From Azospira oryzae (lineage in GTDB: Bacteria; Pseudomonadota; Gammaproteobacteria; Burkholderiales; Rhodocyclaceae): a stretch of 64,000 nt of DNA. Made by a program: the position numbers and the translations under genes. The stretch spans positions 1,916,732-1,980,731 of the forward strand of contig NZ_SHKM01000001.1 of assembly GCF_004217225.1 (NCBI RefSeq), given 5' to 3'. Under the pieces are notes generated by a model. The model saw nothing but the letters and a program-made list of their open reading frames with translations. It searched no databases and was not told where the DNA came from. Shown here in pieces: positions 18,576 through 27,063 of this stretch. Numbering within the stretch: the stretch's first letter is position 1; each line of letters opens with the position of its first letter.

Positions 18576-19928
18576 TCAGCGGCCCCGGGCCTTGGGCGCG
18601 GCCTTACCTCCCGGCCGCCCGGCCCCGCGCCGGCCGCCCGGGGCCTTGGCACTGCCGGGGCCCTTGCCCCGGGTGGGCCCGCTGCCGATGCCGTAGTCCA
18701 GGTGCCTGGGCATTTTCGGCTTCTTCGGCTTCTTGATCACCTGGCCGGCGGGGCCGGTCTCTGGCACCCGGTGGTCCGGCTCGAAGCCGTGCTGTTCGAT
18801 GCGGGAAAGGGGCTGGCCGATCAGCACCTCGATGGCGCCGAGCAGGTTCACTTCGTCGGCGCAGACCAGGGACACGGCCTCGCCGCTGGCGCCAGCCCGG
18901 GCGGTGCGGCCGATGCGGTGCACGTAGTCTTCGGGGACGATGGGCAGGTCGAAGTTGACCACCCGGGGCAGGTCGTCGATGTCCAGGCCGCGGGAGGCCA
19001 CGTCGGTGGCCACCAGCACCCGCACCTGGCCGGCCTTGAAGCTTTCCAGGGCGCGCAGGCGGGCCGGCTGGGGCTTGTCCCCGTGGATCGATTCGGCGGC
19101 AATGCCCTTGGCCGTGAGGGTCTCCACCAGCTCATCGACGCCCTTGCGCGTCTTGACGAAGACCAGCACCTGGTCCCACTTCTTGTGCTTGTAGAGATGG
19201 CAGAACAGGGCGCTCTTGCGCTTCTTGTCCACCGGCACCACCCACTGCTTGATGCCCCGGGCAGTGGCGTTGGGCCGGGCCGTCTCGATGGAGAGGGGCT
19301 TTTTCAGCAGCTGGTTGGCCATGCTGCGGATGGCGTCGGAGAAGGTGGCGGAGAAAAGCAGGGTCTGGCGCTGCTTCGGCAGCAGGGCGAAGAGGGCATT
19401 CAGCTCCCGGGCGAAGCCCAGGTCCAGCATGCGGTCGGCCTCGTCCAGCACCAGGGTGCGCACCTGGTCGAAACGCACCGCGTTCTGCCGGTGCAGGTCC
19501 AGCAGGCGGCCCGGGGTGGCCACCAGGATGTCCACGCCCTTGCGCAGCTTCATCATCTGGGGATTGATGCTGACCCCGCCATAGACGGCGTAGCTGCGCA
19601 GCACCAGGAACTGGCCGTAGGCGATGAAGCTGTCGCACACCTGCTGGGCCAGCTCCCGGGTCGGCACCAGGATCAGGGCCCGGGTGCTGTTGCTGGCGGT
19701 GGGCTCCGGATCGTGGGCCAGCCGCTGCAACAGGGGCAGGGCGAAGCTGGCGGTCTTGCCGGTGCCGGTCTGGGCCGCCGCCATCAGGTCGCCCCCGGCC
19801 AGGACGGCGGGAATGGCTTTCTCCTGGACCGGGGTCGGGGTCTGGTAGCCGAGCACGTCGAGGGCTTCCAGCAGGGGCGGCACGAGGTCGAGATCGGCGA
19901 AGGTCATGGGCGGTGTTTGGCTGGACAT
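18576..19928 (-). CDS. rhlE: DEAD-box RNA helicase, RhlE type
   Basis: A 450-residue ATP-dependent RNA helicase involved in ribosome maturation and RNA turnover. Motifs in order: Q motif around YQTPTPVQ (29-36), Walker A AQTGTGKT (52-59), D162-E-A-D165, SAT in LFSATF, and motif VI HRIGRTARAG. The C-terminal 70 residues are low-complexity Lys/Pro/Gly/Arg (PKKPKMP, GRRGAGRPGGK), an RNA-binding tail typical of RhlE. Start taken at 19928; an ATG seven codons later is also plausible. The MFS gene follows immediately downstream. Confidence 0.92.
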   Translation of the reverse strand: MSSQTPPMTFADLDLVPPLLEALDVLGYQTPTPVQEKAIPAVLAGGDLMAAAQTGTGKTASFALPLLQRLAHDPEPTASNSTRALILVPTRELAQQVCDSFIAYGQFLVLRSYAVYGGVSINPQMMKLRKGVDILVATPGRLLDLHRQNAVRFDQVRTLVLDEADRMLDLGFARELNALFALLPKQRQTLLFSATFSDAIRSMANQLLKKPLSIETARPNATARGIKQWVVPVDKKRKSALFCHLYKHKKWDQVLVFVKTRKGVDELVETLTAKGIAAESIHGDKPQPARLRALESFKAGQVRVLVATDVASRGLDIDDLPRVVNFDLPIVPEDYVHRIGRTARAGASGEAVSLVCADEVNLLGAIEVLIGQPLSRIEQHGFEPDHRVPETGPAGQVIKKPKKPKMPRHLDYGIGSGPTRGKGPGSAKAPGGRRGAGRPGGKAAPKARGR

Positions 19929-19957
19929 AGGGATTGCAGAATAAGGGGCGGTGCGGC

Positions 19958-20458
19958 TCAGTCGGCCAGGGGGCCGGCATGGGCGCCGTGGGTGGCCTCG
20001 AAGCGGCGGGCCAGTTCCTGACGCAGCTGGCGGCGGGTGCAGGCGGCCTCGAAGCGGCGAAGCTCGTCCGGCGTCCGGGGCTCCAGGGGCGTCACCGGGG
20101 TCGGCTTGCCCTGGTCGTCCACCGCCACCATGGTGAAGAAGCAGCTGTTGGCGTGGCGCACCACCTGGGAGCGGATATCCTCCGCCACCACCTTGATGCC
20201 CACTTCCATGGAGGAAGTGCCGGTGTGGTTCACGCTGGCCAGGAAGGTCACCAGCTCGCCGACGTGGATGGGCTGGCGGAACATCACCTGGTCCACCGAG
20301 AGGGTCACCACATAGGCGCCGGCGTAGCGGCTGGCACAGGCGTAGGCCACCTGATCGAGCAGCTTGAGGACGGCGCCGCCGTGTACCTTGCCGCTGAAGT
20401 TGGCCATGTCCGGCGTCATCAGCACGGTCATCGACAATTGGTGGTTGGGCAGGTTCAT
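19958..20458 (-). CDS. Acyl-CoA thioesterase, hotdog fold
   Basis: A 166-residue YciA/BACH-type thioesterase that releases CoA from acyl-CoA. The active-site helix is clear: N20-F-S-G-K-V-H26-G-G-A-V-L-K-L-L-D35, giving the HGG-x5-D pattern, followed by DQVMFRQPIHVGE in the second strand region. It ends 29 bases before rhlE in the same direction. A second, shorter YciA-type gene sits in the fatty-acid cluster at 33905, so the genome window encodes two of these. Confidence 0.88.
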   Translation of the reverse strand: MNLPNHQLSMTVLMTPDMANFSGKVHGGAVLKLLDQVAYACASRYAGAYVVTLSVDQVMFRQPIHVGELVTFLASVNHTGTSSMEVGIKVVAEDIRSQVVRHANSCFFTMVAVDDQGKPTPVTPLEPRTPDELRRFEAACTRRQLRQELARRFEATHGAHAGPLAD

Positions 20459-20558
20459 GGCAGGACTCGCGAGGCAGAATGAGAAAGCGGGAAGCGGGAC
20501 GAAACGGCTGGCGCGGCACCGCGGCGCTATTGTACCCGGGGCTGCAGCAGGCCGCCGG

Positions 20559-22634
20559 TCAGGCCTTGAGCAGCTCTTCCCGGCTGCCCAGCCAGCGCCG
20601 CAGATGGCGCTCGGCCCGGGGCGGATCGTCCCGCAGCAGGCGTTCGGCCAGATCCCGCGCCAGCTCCACCAGGTCGGCGTCCATTTCCAGGTCGGCGTAG
20701 CGAAGCAGGGGCACGCCGCTCTGGCGGGCGCCGACGAACTCGCCGGGGCCGCGCAGCTGCAGGTCCTGACGGGCGATTTCGAAACCGTCGGTGTTCTCGT
20801 AGATGATTTTCAGGCGGGCCCGCCCGGTCTGGGACAGGGGTGTGGCGTAGAGCAGGACGCAGGCCGACTCGTGGGCGCCCCGGCCCACCCGGCCCCGCAG
20901 CTGGTGCAGCTGGGCCAGGCCGAAGCGCTCCGCATGCTCGATCACCATGAGGCTGGCGTTGGGCACGTCCACCCCCACCTCGATCACCGTGGTGGCCACC
21001 AGCACCTGGATCTCCCCGGCGGCGAAGGCGGCCATGGTGGCGGCCTTCTCGTCGGGCTTGAGACGGCCGTGCACCAGGCCCACCGACAGTCCTTCCAGCT
21101 CCTCGGCCAGGATGGCGTGGGTGTCGATGGCGGCCTGCAGGTCCAGCTTCTCGCTTTCCTCGATCAGGGGACAGACCCAGTAGGCCTGGCGCCCGCTCTC
21201 CACGGCGTGGCGCACCGCCCCCACCACCTCGTCGCGACGGGCGTCAGAGACCAGCTTGGTGCGGATGGGGGTGCGCCCCGGCGGCAGTTCGTCGATCACC
21301 GAGACATCCAGGTCGGCGTAGTAGCTCATGGCCAGGGTGCGGGGGATGGGCGTGGCGGACATCATCAGCTGATGCGGGATGCCGGCCTTGCCCTTCTTGC
21401 GCAGTTCCAGGCGCTGGGCCACGCCGAAGCGGTGCTGCTCGTCCACGATGGCCAGCCCCAGGCGCAGGAAATCCACGTCGGCCTGGATCAGGGCGTGGGT
21501 GCCCACCACCAGCTGGGCGCCGGCGGCGGCCTCCTGCTGGGCGGCTTTTTTCTTCGCCGACTTGAGGCTGCCGGAGAGCCAGGCGACGGTAATGCCGAGG
21601 GGCTCCAGCCAGGCCGAGAGCTTCTTGTAATGCTGCTCGGCGAGGATTTCCGTGGGCGCCATGAAAGCCGCCTGCCAGCCGCACTCGATGGCCTGGCAGG
21701 CGGCCAGGGCGGCGACGATGGTCTTGCCGCTGCCCACGTCCCCCTGCAGCAGGCGCTGCATGGGATGGGCCTCGGCCAGGTCCCGGGCGATCTCCTGCCA
21801 CACCCGCTGCTGGGCCCCGGTGAGCTGGAAGGAAAGCTGGGCGAGCAGCTGCCGCGCCAGGGCGCCGGGGGCATCCAGCCGCGGCGCTCCCTTTTCCCGC
21901 CGCGCCAGGTAGGCCCGGCGCAGGGACAGTTGCTGGGCCAGCAGCTCGTCGAACTTGATGCGGCGCCAGGCCGGGTGGCGGTGGTTCTGCAGGGCAAATT
22001 CATCGACCCCGGGGGGCGGCGCGTGCAGCAGTCGGGCGCTGGCAGCGAAGGGCTCCAGGTCCAGGGCCTGCAGCTGCGCCTCGTCCAGGGTGTCGGCCAG
22101 GTCGGACTCGGCCAGGGCCTTGCCGATAAGCTTGCGCAGGGCGGACTGGGCCAGGCCGGCAGTGGTGGGATAGACCGGCGTCAGGGACTGGGGCAGGGCA
22201 CTCCCCTCCTCCACCGACTTGTAGCGGGGATGGACCATCTCGCTACCGAAGAAGCCGCCCCGGATCTCGCCGAAGACCCGCAGCTTGCGGCCCTCGTCCC
22301 GGGCCGTTTCCAGCTGCTTGACCTGACTGCCGTAGAAATTGAGGAAGCGCAGCCACAGTTCCCCCGAGTCGTCCTCGCAGCGGGCCACCAGCTGGCGCCG
22401 GGGGCGGAACTGGATGGAGACGTCGGTGACCCGCACCTCCACCTGCACCGGCTCGTCCCAGGGCGCCTCATTGACCGGCACCACCGCCGTCTCGTCCTCG
22501 TAGCGCAGGGGAAAATGCAGCAGCAGATCGTTGCGCGAGTGCAGCCCCAGCTTGCCCAGCTTCTGCTGCAGGGCGCTGGCCCCCTTGGCTGGCGCCTTGG
22601 CGGCCTTGGCCGGCCCGGCCTTCTTTTCCGCCAA
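20559..22634 (-). CDS. recG: ATP-dependent DNA helicase RecG
   Basis: A 691-residue RecG, matching the family's 690-odd residues. It remodels stalled replication forks and Holliday junctions. An N-terminal wedge/OB domain (LLLHFPLRYEDET, VRVTDVSIQFRPRRQL) precedes two helicase domains with Walker A GDVGSGKT (about residue 297-304), DEQH box (about 396), the motif MSATPIPRT, and the C-terminal QLRGRVGRG. The only suitable start is a TTG at 22634, 15 bases after the ridA stop, so translation probably depends on coupling to ridA. Confidence 0.93.
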   Translation of the reverse strand: MAEKKAGPAKAAKAPAKGASALQQKLGKLGLHSRNDLLLHFPLRYEDETAVVPVNEAPWDEPVQVEVRVTDVSIQFRPRRQLVARCEDDSGELWLRFLNFYGSQVKQLETARDEGRKLRVFGEIRGGFFGSEMVHPRYKSVEEGSALPQSLTPVYPTTAGLAQSALRKLIGKALAESDLADTLDEAQLQALDLEPFAASARLLHAPPPGVDEFALQNHRHPAWRRIKFDELLAQQLSLRRAYLARREKGAPRLDAPGALARQLLAQLSFQLTGAQQRVWQEIARDLAEAHPMQRLLQGDVGSGKTIVAALAACQAIECGWQAAFMAPTEILAEQHYKKLSAWLEPLGITVAWLSGSLKSAKKKAAQQEAAAGAQLVVGTHALIQADVDFLRLGLAIVDEQHRFGVAQRLELRKKGKAGIPHQLMMSATPIPRTLAMSYYADLDVSVIDELPPGRTPIRTKLVSDARRDEVVGAVRHAVESGRQAYWVCPLIEESEKLDLQAAIDTHAILAEELEGLSVGLVHGRLKPDEKAATMAAFAAGEIQVLVATTVIEVGVDVPNASLMVIEHAERFGLAQLHQLRGRVGRGAHESACVLLYATPLSQTGRARLKIIYENTDGFEIARQDLQLRGPGEFVGARQSGVPLLRYADLEMDADLVELARDLAERLLRDDPPRAERHLRRWLGSREELLKA

Positions 22635-22648
22635 GACGGTTCTGCGCT

Positions 22649-23029
22649 TTAGCCGAGCACCAGCACGGCGTCGGCTTCCACCAGGGCGCCCCGGGGCAGG
22701 GAGGCAACGCCGACGGCGGCCCGGGCGGGATAGGGCTGGCTGAAGTAACGGGCCATGACCTCGTTCACCTTGGCGAAATTGCCCAGATCGGTGAGGTACA
22801 CATTGAGCTTGACCGTGTCGGACAGGGAGCCGCCGGCGGCCTCGGCCACGGCCTTGAGGTTGTCGAAGACGCGCACGATCTGGGCGTCGATGCCTTCCAC
22901 CATCTGCATGGAAGCCGGGTCCAGGCCGATCTGGCCGGAGAGATAAACGGTGTCGCCAGCCTTCACTGCCTGGGAGTAGGTGCCGATGGCGGCGGGAGCC
23001 TTGTCGGTGGCGATGATCGTTTTGGCCAT
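22649..23029 (-). CDS. ridA: RidA family 2-iminobutanoate/2-iminopropanoate deaminase
   Basis: A 126-residue RidA protein that hydrolyses reactive imine/enamine intermediates from PLP enzymes, protecting metabolism. The key residues are all present: Y18, the strand [14 protein letters not shown], Arg103 (equivalent of E. coli R105) in YPARAAV and E120 in LVEADAV. It is translated just before recG in the same direction and is divergent from a TPR gene, with a 45-base shared promoter gap. Confidence 0.95.
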   Translation of the reverse strand: MAKTIIATDKAPAAIGTYSQAVKAGDTVYLSGQIGLDPASMQMVEGIDAQIVRVFDNLKAVAEAAGGSLSDTVKLNVYLTDLGNFAKVNEVMARYFSQPYPARAAVGVASLPRGALVEADAVLVLG

Positions 23030-23074
23030 TTTGCTGTCCTTTAGAATGAAGCCTTGGAAAAAAGGAAATGGTAA

Positions 23075-23428
23075 ATGACGACAGCGATCATCGCCAATCT
23101 GGAAAAGCTGCTGGACGGTCCCCGGGACGGGGCCCTGCTGCGCTATTCCCTGGGCAACGAGTGGCTCAAGGCCGAACAGTGGGAGCAGGCCGCGGCCCGC
23201 TTCCGGGAAGCGGTGGACAAGGACCCCAAGTACTCCGCCGCCTGGAAGCTGCTGGGCAAGGCCCTGGCCGAGGGCGGCCGGCCGGCGGAAGCCCTGGCCG
23301 CCTACCGGCAGGGCATTACGGTGGCGGAGGGACGGGGGGACGTGCAGGCGGCCAAGGAAATGACGGTCTTCGCCCGCCGCCTGGAAAAGCTGCTGCAGTC
23401 GCCTGATACCGGCCCGGATCAGACCTGA
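23075..23428 (+). CDS. Small TPR protein
   Basis: A 117-residue soluble protein made almost entirely of tetratricopeptide repeats: [19 protein letters not shown], then [21 protein letters not shown], with the G-x-A-x(n)-A-x-x-x-Y/F spacing of TPRs. It probably binds another protein; no catalytic features are visible. An AAAGGAAA ribosome binding site lies before ATG 23075. It is divergent from ridA and alone in its direction. Confidence 0.75.
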   Translation: MTTAIIANLEKLLDGPRDGALLRYSLGNEWLKAEQWEQAAARFREAVDKDPKYSAAWKLLGKALAEGGRPAEALAAYRQGITVAEGRGDVQAAKEMTVFARRLEKLLQSPDTGPDQT

Positions 23429-23638
23429 GGCGAAGCCTGCTGCTGCATCCGGCCTGGAAGGCAGAAAGGACGCCGCTCCTGGTCATGGCATGGCCAGGAG
23501 GCGCATCCCGCCTGCCTCTCCCGGCAGGTCGTTTTCAATCTTGAGGCAATGCCGGCACCGCGACGGGCTCCGGCTGCTGCTTGCATCAGGCAGCAGCGGC
23601 CGGCCCGGCAAGGTGGGTGCCGGGACCGCCGCCCGCCC
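23429..23638. repeat. Intergenic region with three inverted repeats
   Basis: This 210-base gap between convergent genes has no ORF I can support but three dyads: CTCCTGG-tCATG/CATGgCCAGGAG at 23476-23500 (12-base arms, one mismatch, one-base centre); CCTGCC-N6-GGCAGG at 23511-23528 followed by TCGTTTTC, a possible terminator for the TPR gene; and GCTGCTGC-N9-GCAGCAGC at 23573-23597, flanked by CCGG. They most likely serve as terminators or processing hairpins for the two converging transcripts. Confidence 0.5.
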
Positions 23639-24484
23639 TTAGCGACGGTTGCCGGCGGGGGGCACCAGCACCGAGTCGATGCCCAGGGCCTTGAGCTTGG
23701 CCCGGGCCGCGTCGGCCTCTTCCTTGGACTTGAAGGGCCCCACGTTCACCCGGGATTCGATATTGGAGGGAATGCCGTTCAGCTGCAGCTTGGCGTGCAG
23801 TTCCTCGGCCCGCTCGGTGCTGCTGAAGACGCCGGCCTGCACCACGTAGCCGGAGAAGAGGCGGGGCGGCAGGGGCTGGGGCCGTACCGGCATCGGCTGC
23901 ACGTTGGCCGGTGCCGCCGCCGGGGCCGGCTGGGCGGCAGGCGTGGTGCCGGCCGGCGCCGCAGCGGCAGGCGCGGGCGTGACGCTGGCCACGGTGCCCT
24001 GACGGCCCTGGGCCGGCTGGCGGCCGTTGCTCACCGGGCCGGAGGTGGCGCCGCGGATGGGCTGGGCGGCATGGGGCGTCGTTTGCAGGGCCGGTTTGGC
24101 GGCCACCTGGGGCGGCGGCGGCAGTTCGGGGGCCGGCTGGCCCTTGGTCACCGGCGCGGCGGACAGTTCGGGTTCGGCCGCCTTTTCCTCGGCCTTGGCT
24201 TCTTCGGCGGGCGGCGCCACGGGTTCCACCGGCTTCACCGGCTGGGCCACTTCCTTCGGTGCCGGTGCCGGCGCCACGGCCACTTCCTCTTCTTCCGGGG
24301 CCTTGGAGAGATGGTCGAACAGGGCCAGGGCGGCCAGCAGCACGGCGATCATGACGCCGGCGAAGGCCATGCGCCGCCCCAGGCGCTGCTTGATCTCGTC
24401 CTGGGGATCGACGGCGGGCGCTTCCTTGCGCTTGGCGGCCGTCTTGGCGCCGGTCGCCTTGGTCGCCGGTTTCTTTTCTGCCAT
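23639..24484 (-). CDS. SPOR-domain membrane protein (DedD/FtsN-like)
   Basis: A 281-residue protein with a basic cytosolic N-terminus, one transmembrane helix at about residues 39-57, a long Pro/Ala/Glu-rich periplasmic linker and a C-terminal SPOR domain (about 200-275: YVVQAGVFSSTERAEEL ... VGPFKSKEEADAARAKL). SPOR domains bind glycan strands lacking stem peptides at the division septum, so a role in cell division is likely; the topology matches DedD and FtsN. It follows the DUF2802 gene in the same direction by 41 bases. Confidence 0.87.
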   Translation of the reverse strand: MAEKKPATKATGAKTAAKRKEAPAVDPQDEIKQRLGRRMAFAGVMIAVLLAALALFDHLSKAPEEEEVAVAPAPAPKEVAQPVKPVEPVAPPAEEAKAEEKAAEPELSAAPVTKGQPAPELPPPPQVAAKPALQTTPHAAQPIRGATSGPVSNGRQPAQGRQGTVASVTPAPAAAAPAGTTPAAQPAPAAAPANVQPMPVRPQPLPPRLFSGYVVQAGVFSSTERAEELHAKLQLNGIPSNIESRVNVGPFKSKEEADAARAKLKALGIDSVLVPPAGNRR

Positions 24485-24525
24485 GGTGGTCCCTTTCCCT
24501 GGTTATCGGTGTGCGGCGCCCGGCC

Positions 24526-25080
24526 TCAATCGCCCTGGTTGCGGGCCAGGGCGACCACCAGGTCGGCCTCGGCCCGAGCGATGCCGCAACGCTCGGCAAT
24601 GGTTTCGGCGTCGTGCCCCAGCATGGCCATCTGCATGGCGTCGCTGTAGAGGGGCGACATGTTCTGGGAAGCCTTGATCTGGCCGACCTGGCCGCGCATC
24701 TCTTCGCGCAGGGTGGCGAACTCGTGGCGCAGCACCGCCACTTCCTCCCGCAGCTGGCCCAGTTCGAGCTGGACCGCCTTGTAGTACTGCTCTTCGGCAA
24801 AGTCCTTGGCCGGCGGTTCGTTCCAGGCGAAGGCGGGCTTTTCGGGGCGGCTGTAGACCGGGTCCGGATGCTCGTCGCCGGCCTCGTCGTCGCCATCGTC
24901 CCCGACCTCGCCCAGGCTCGGCGCCTTGGGCGCCGGCGCGGCTGCCTCCTGGCGGCGGCGGGCCAGGCGCTTCAGGCGCAGCAGCACGAACAGGATGTAC
25001 AGCCCCAGGAGGGCAATGATGCCCACCACGGCTTCACGCCAGCCCATGCCGGCAGCCGCCAGCCAGGTGTCGAGATTCAT
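24526..25080 (-). CDS. DUF2802 family single-pass membrane protein
   Basis: A 184-residue protein anchored by one N-terminal helix (about 15-37), followed by basic RLKRLARRR, an acidic linker, a coiled coil (QLELGQLREEVAVLRHEFATLREEMRG) and a C-terminal helix-turn-helix-like stretch (YSDAMQMAMLGHDAETIAERCGIARAEADLVVAL). That layout matches DUF2802, a family whose function is not established. The HTH-like end may bind a protein or DNA. It is directly upstream of the SPOR-domain gene. Confidence 0.72.
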   Translation of the reverse strand: MNLDTWLAAAGMGWREAVVGIIALLGLYILFVLLRLKRLARRRQEAAAPAPKAPSLGEVGDDGDDEAGDEHPDPVYSRPEKPAFAWNEPPAKDFAEEQYYKAVQLELGQLREEVAVLRHEFATLREEMRGQVGQIKASQNMSPLYSDAMQMAMLGHDAETIAERCGIARAEADLVVALARNQGD

Positions 25081-25172
25081 GGGGTATGCCGCGCCTTGTC
25101 AGTCATGGGGCCGTATTATGCCAGAGGGCTCGTGCCGGCGCGGGCTCTTAACGCGGCCGCTCCAGGCCCCGC

Positions 25173-25676
25173 CTAGGCCGCCACCTTGTTGCGGTAGAAG
25201 GCCTTGTCGGCGATGTACACGGTGCGCTCGACGATGGTGTGCACCACCCCGTGACGGTCCTTCAGCTCCACCGTATAGGTGCGTTCGCACTCCCCGTCCC
25301 GGGCGACGATTTCGCGCACCAGTTCGGTCTCCGCATCGTCGATGTGGAATTCGGCAAAAAGGGGCGCCCGGCCCGGCTTGCGGTAGCGGATGGCGCCGGC
25401 CTTGTCCCAGATGATGTAGTCGTGGCCCAGCTGCAGGGCCAGCAGGGTGGGATGAAGGCCATCGGTGGTGGCGAACAGGGCGCCGCCGAAAATGGTGCCG
25501 ACGGCGTTGCGGGTGCCCCGGTTGAGGGGCAGCTTGACCACGATGCGCTTCAGGTCGGCGGAAACGTGGATGACCCGGCCGCCGGTGGCGCGCCAGGCGG
25601 GAAACCAGTTGAAACCCCAGCGCAGGATGGCCGGGCGCCAGGCGGGGGGCAGCTTTTTCCACCATTTGGGCAGCAT
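25173..25676 (-). CDS. DUF4442 hotdog-fold protein (putative thioesterase)
   Basis: A 167-residue protein with the hotdog pattern of DUF4442: RGTRNAVGTIFGGALFATTDGLHPTLL, where a long helix follows the N/G-rich loop as in acyl thioesterases, and later strands AEFHIDDAE and VVHTIVERTVYIADK. The likely substrate is an acyl-CoA or related thioester, but no activity is proven for the family. It lies downstream of the thiolase gene, separated by a strong terminator, so it is probably expressed on its own despite its fatty-acid neighbours. A 16-base GC palindrome (GGCGCC-GGCC-GGCGCC) is at 25719-25734 upstream. Confidence 0.75.
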   Translation of the reverse strand: MLPKWWKKLPPAWRPAILRWGFNWFPAWRATGGRVIHVSADLKRIVVKLPLNRGTRNAVGTIFGGALFATTDGLHPTLLALQLGHDYIIWDKAGAIRYRKPGRAPLFAEFHIDDAETELVREIVARDGECERTYTVELKDRHGVVHTIVERTVYIADKAFYRNKVAA

Positions 25677-25784
25677 GGTCGGGAATCTCCTTGGGGAATG
25701 GCTTGGCGCAACGGGTGCGGCGCCGGCCGGCGCCCGCCCCGTGGCCTTTGTCGGGGATGCAGCTTACAACAAGTCGGTAAACGC

Positions 25785-25836
25785 AAAAATGCCCCGGCCG
25801 GCACCGCCCCTGGAGGAGAACGGCACCGGCCGGGGC
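25785..25836 (-). terminator. Strong terminator after the cluster A thiolase
   Basis: On the minus strand the arms GCCCCGGCCGG-TGCCG and CGGTG-CCGGCCGGGGC can pair over about 16 bases with one imperfect pair, around a 14-base loop, and are followed by ATTTTTGCG. It begins 11 bases after the thiolase stop and should end the ligase-dehydrogenase-thiolase transcript. Confidence 0.8.
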
Positions 25837-25846
25837 GCGCTGCGCC

Positions 25847-27046
<1,200 letters not shown>

Positions 27047-27063
27047 TGTTTGTCTCCTTCCCC

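Noticed and set aside
25719..25734. 16-base perfect palindrome GGCGCC-GGCC-GGCGCC before the DUF4442 gene
   Set aside because: Made only of G and C in a G+C-rich background and not repeated elsewhere in the window; too likely by composition to call an operator.
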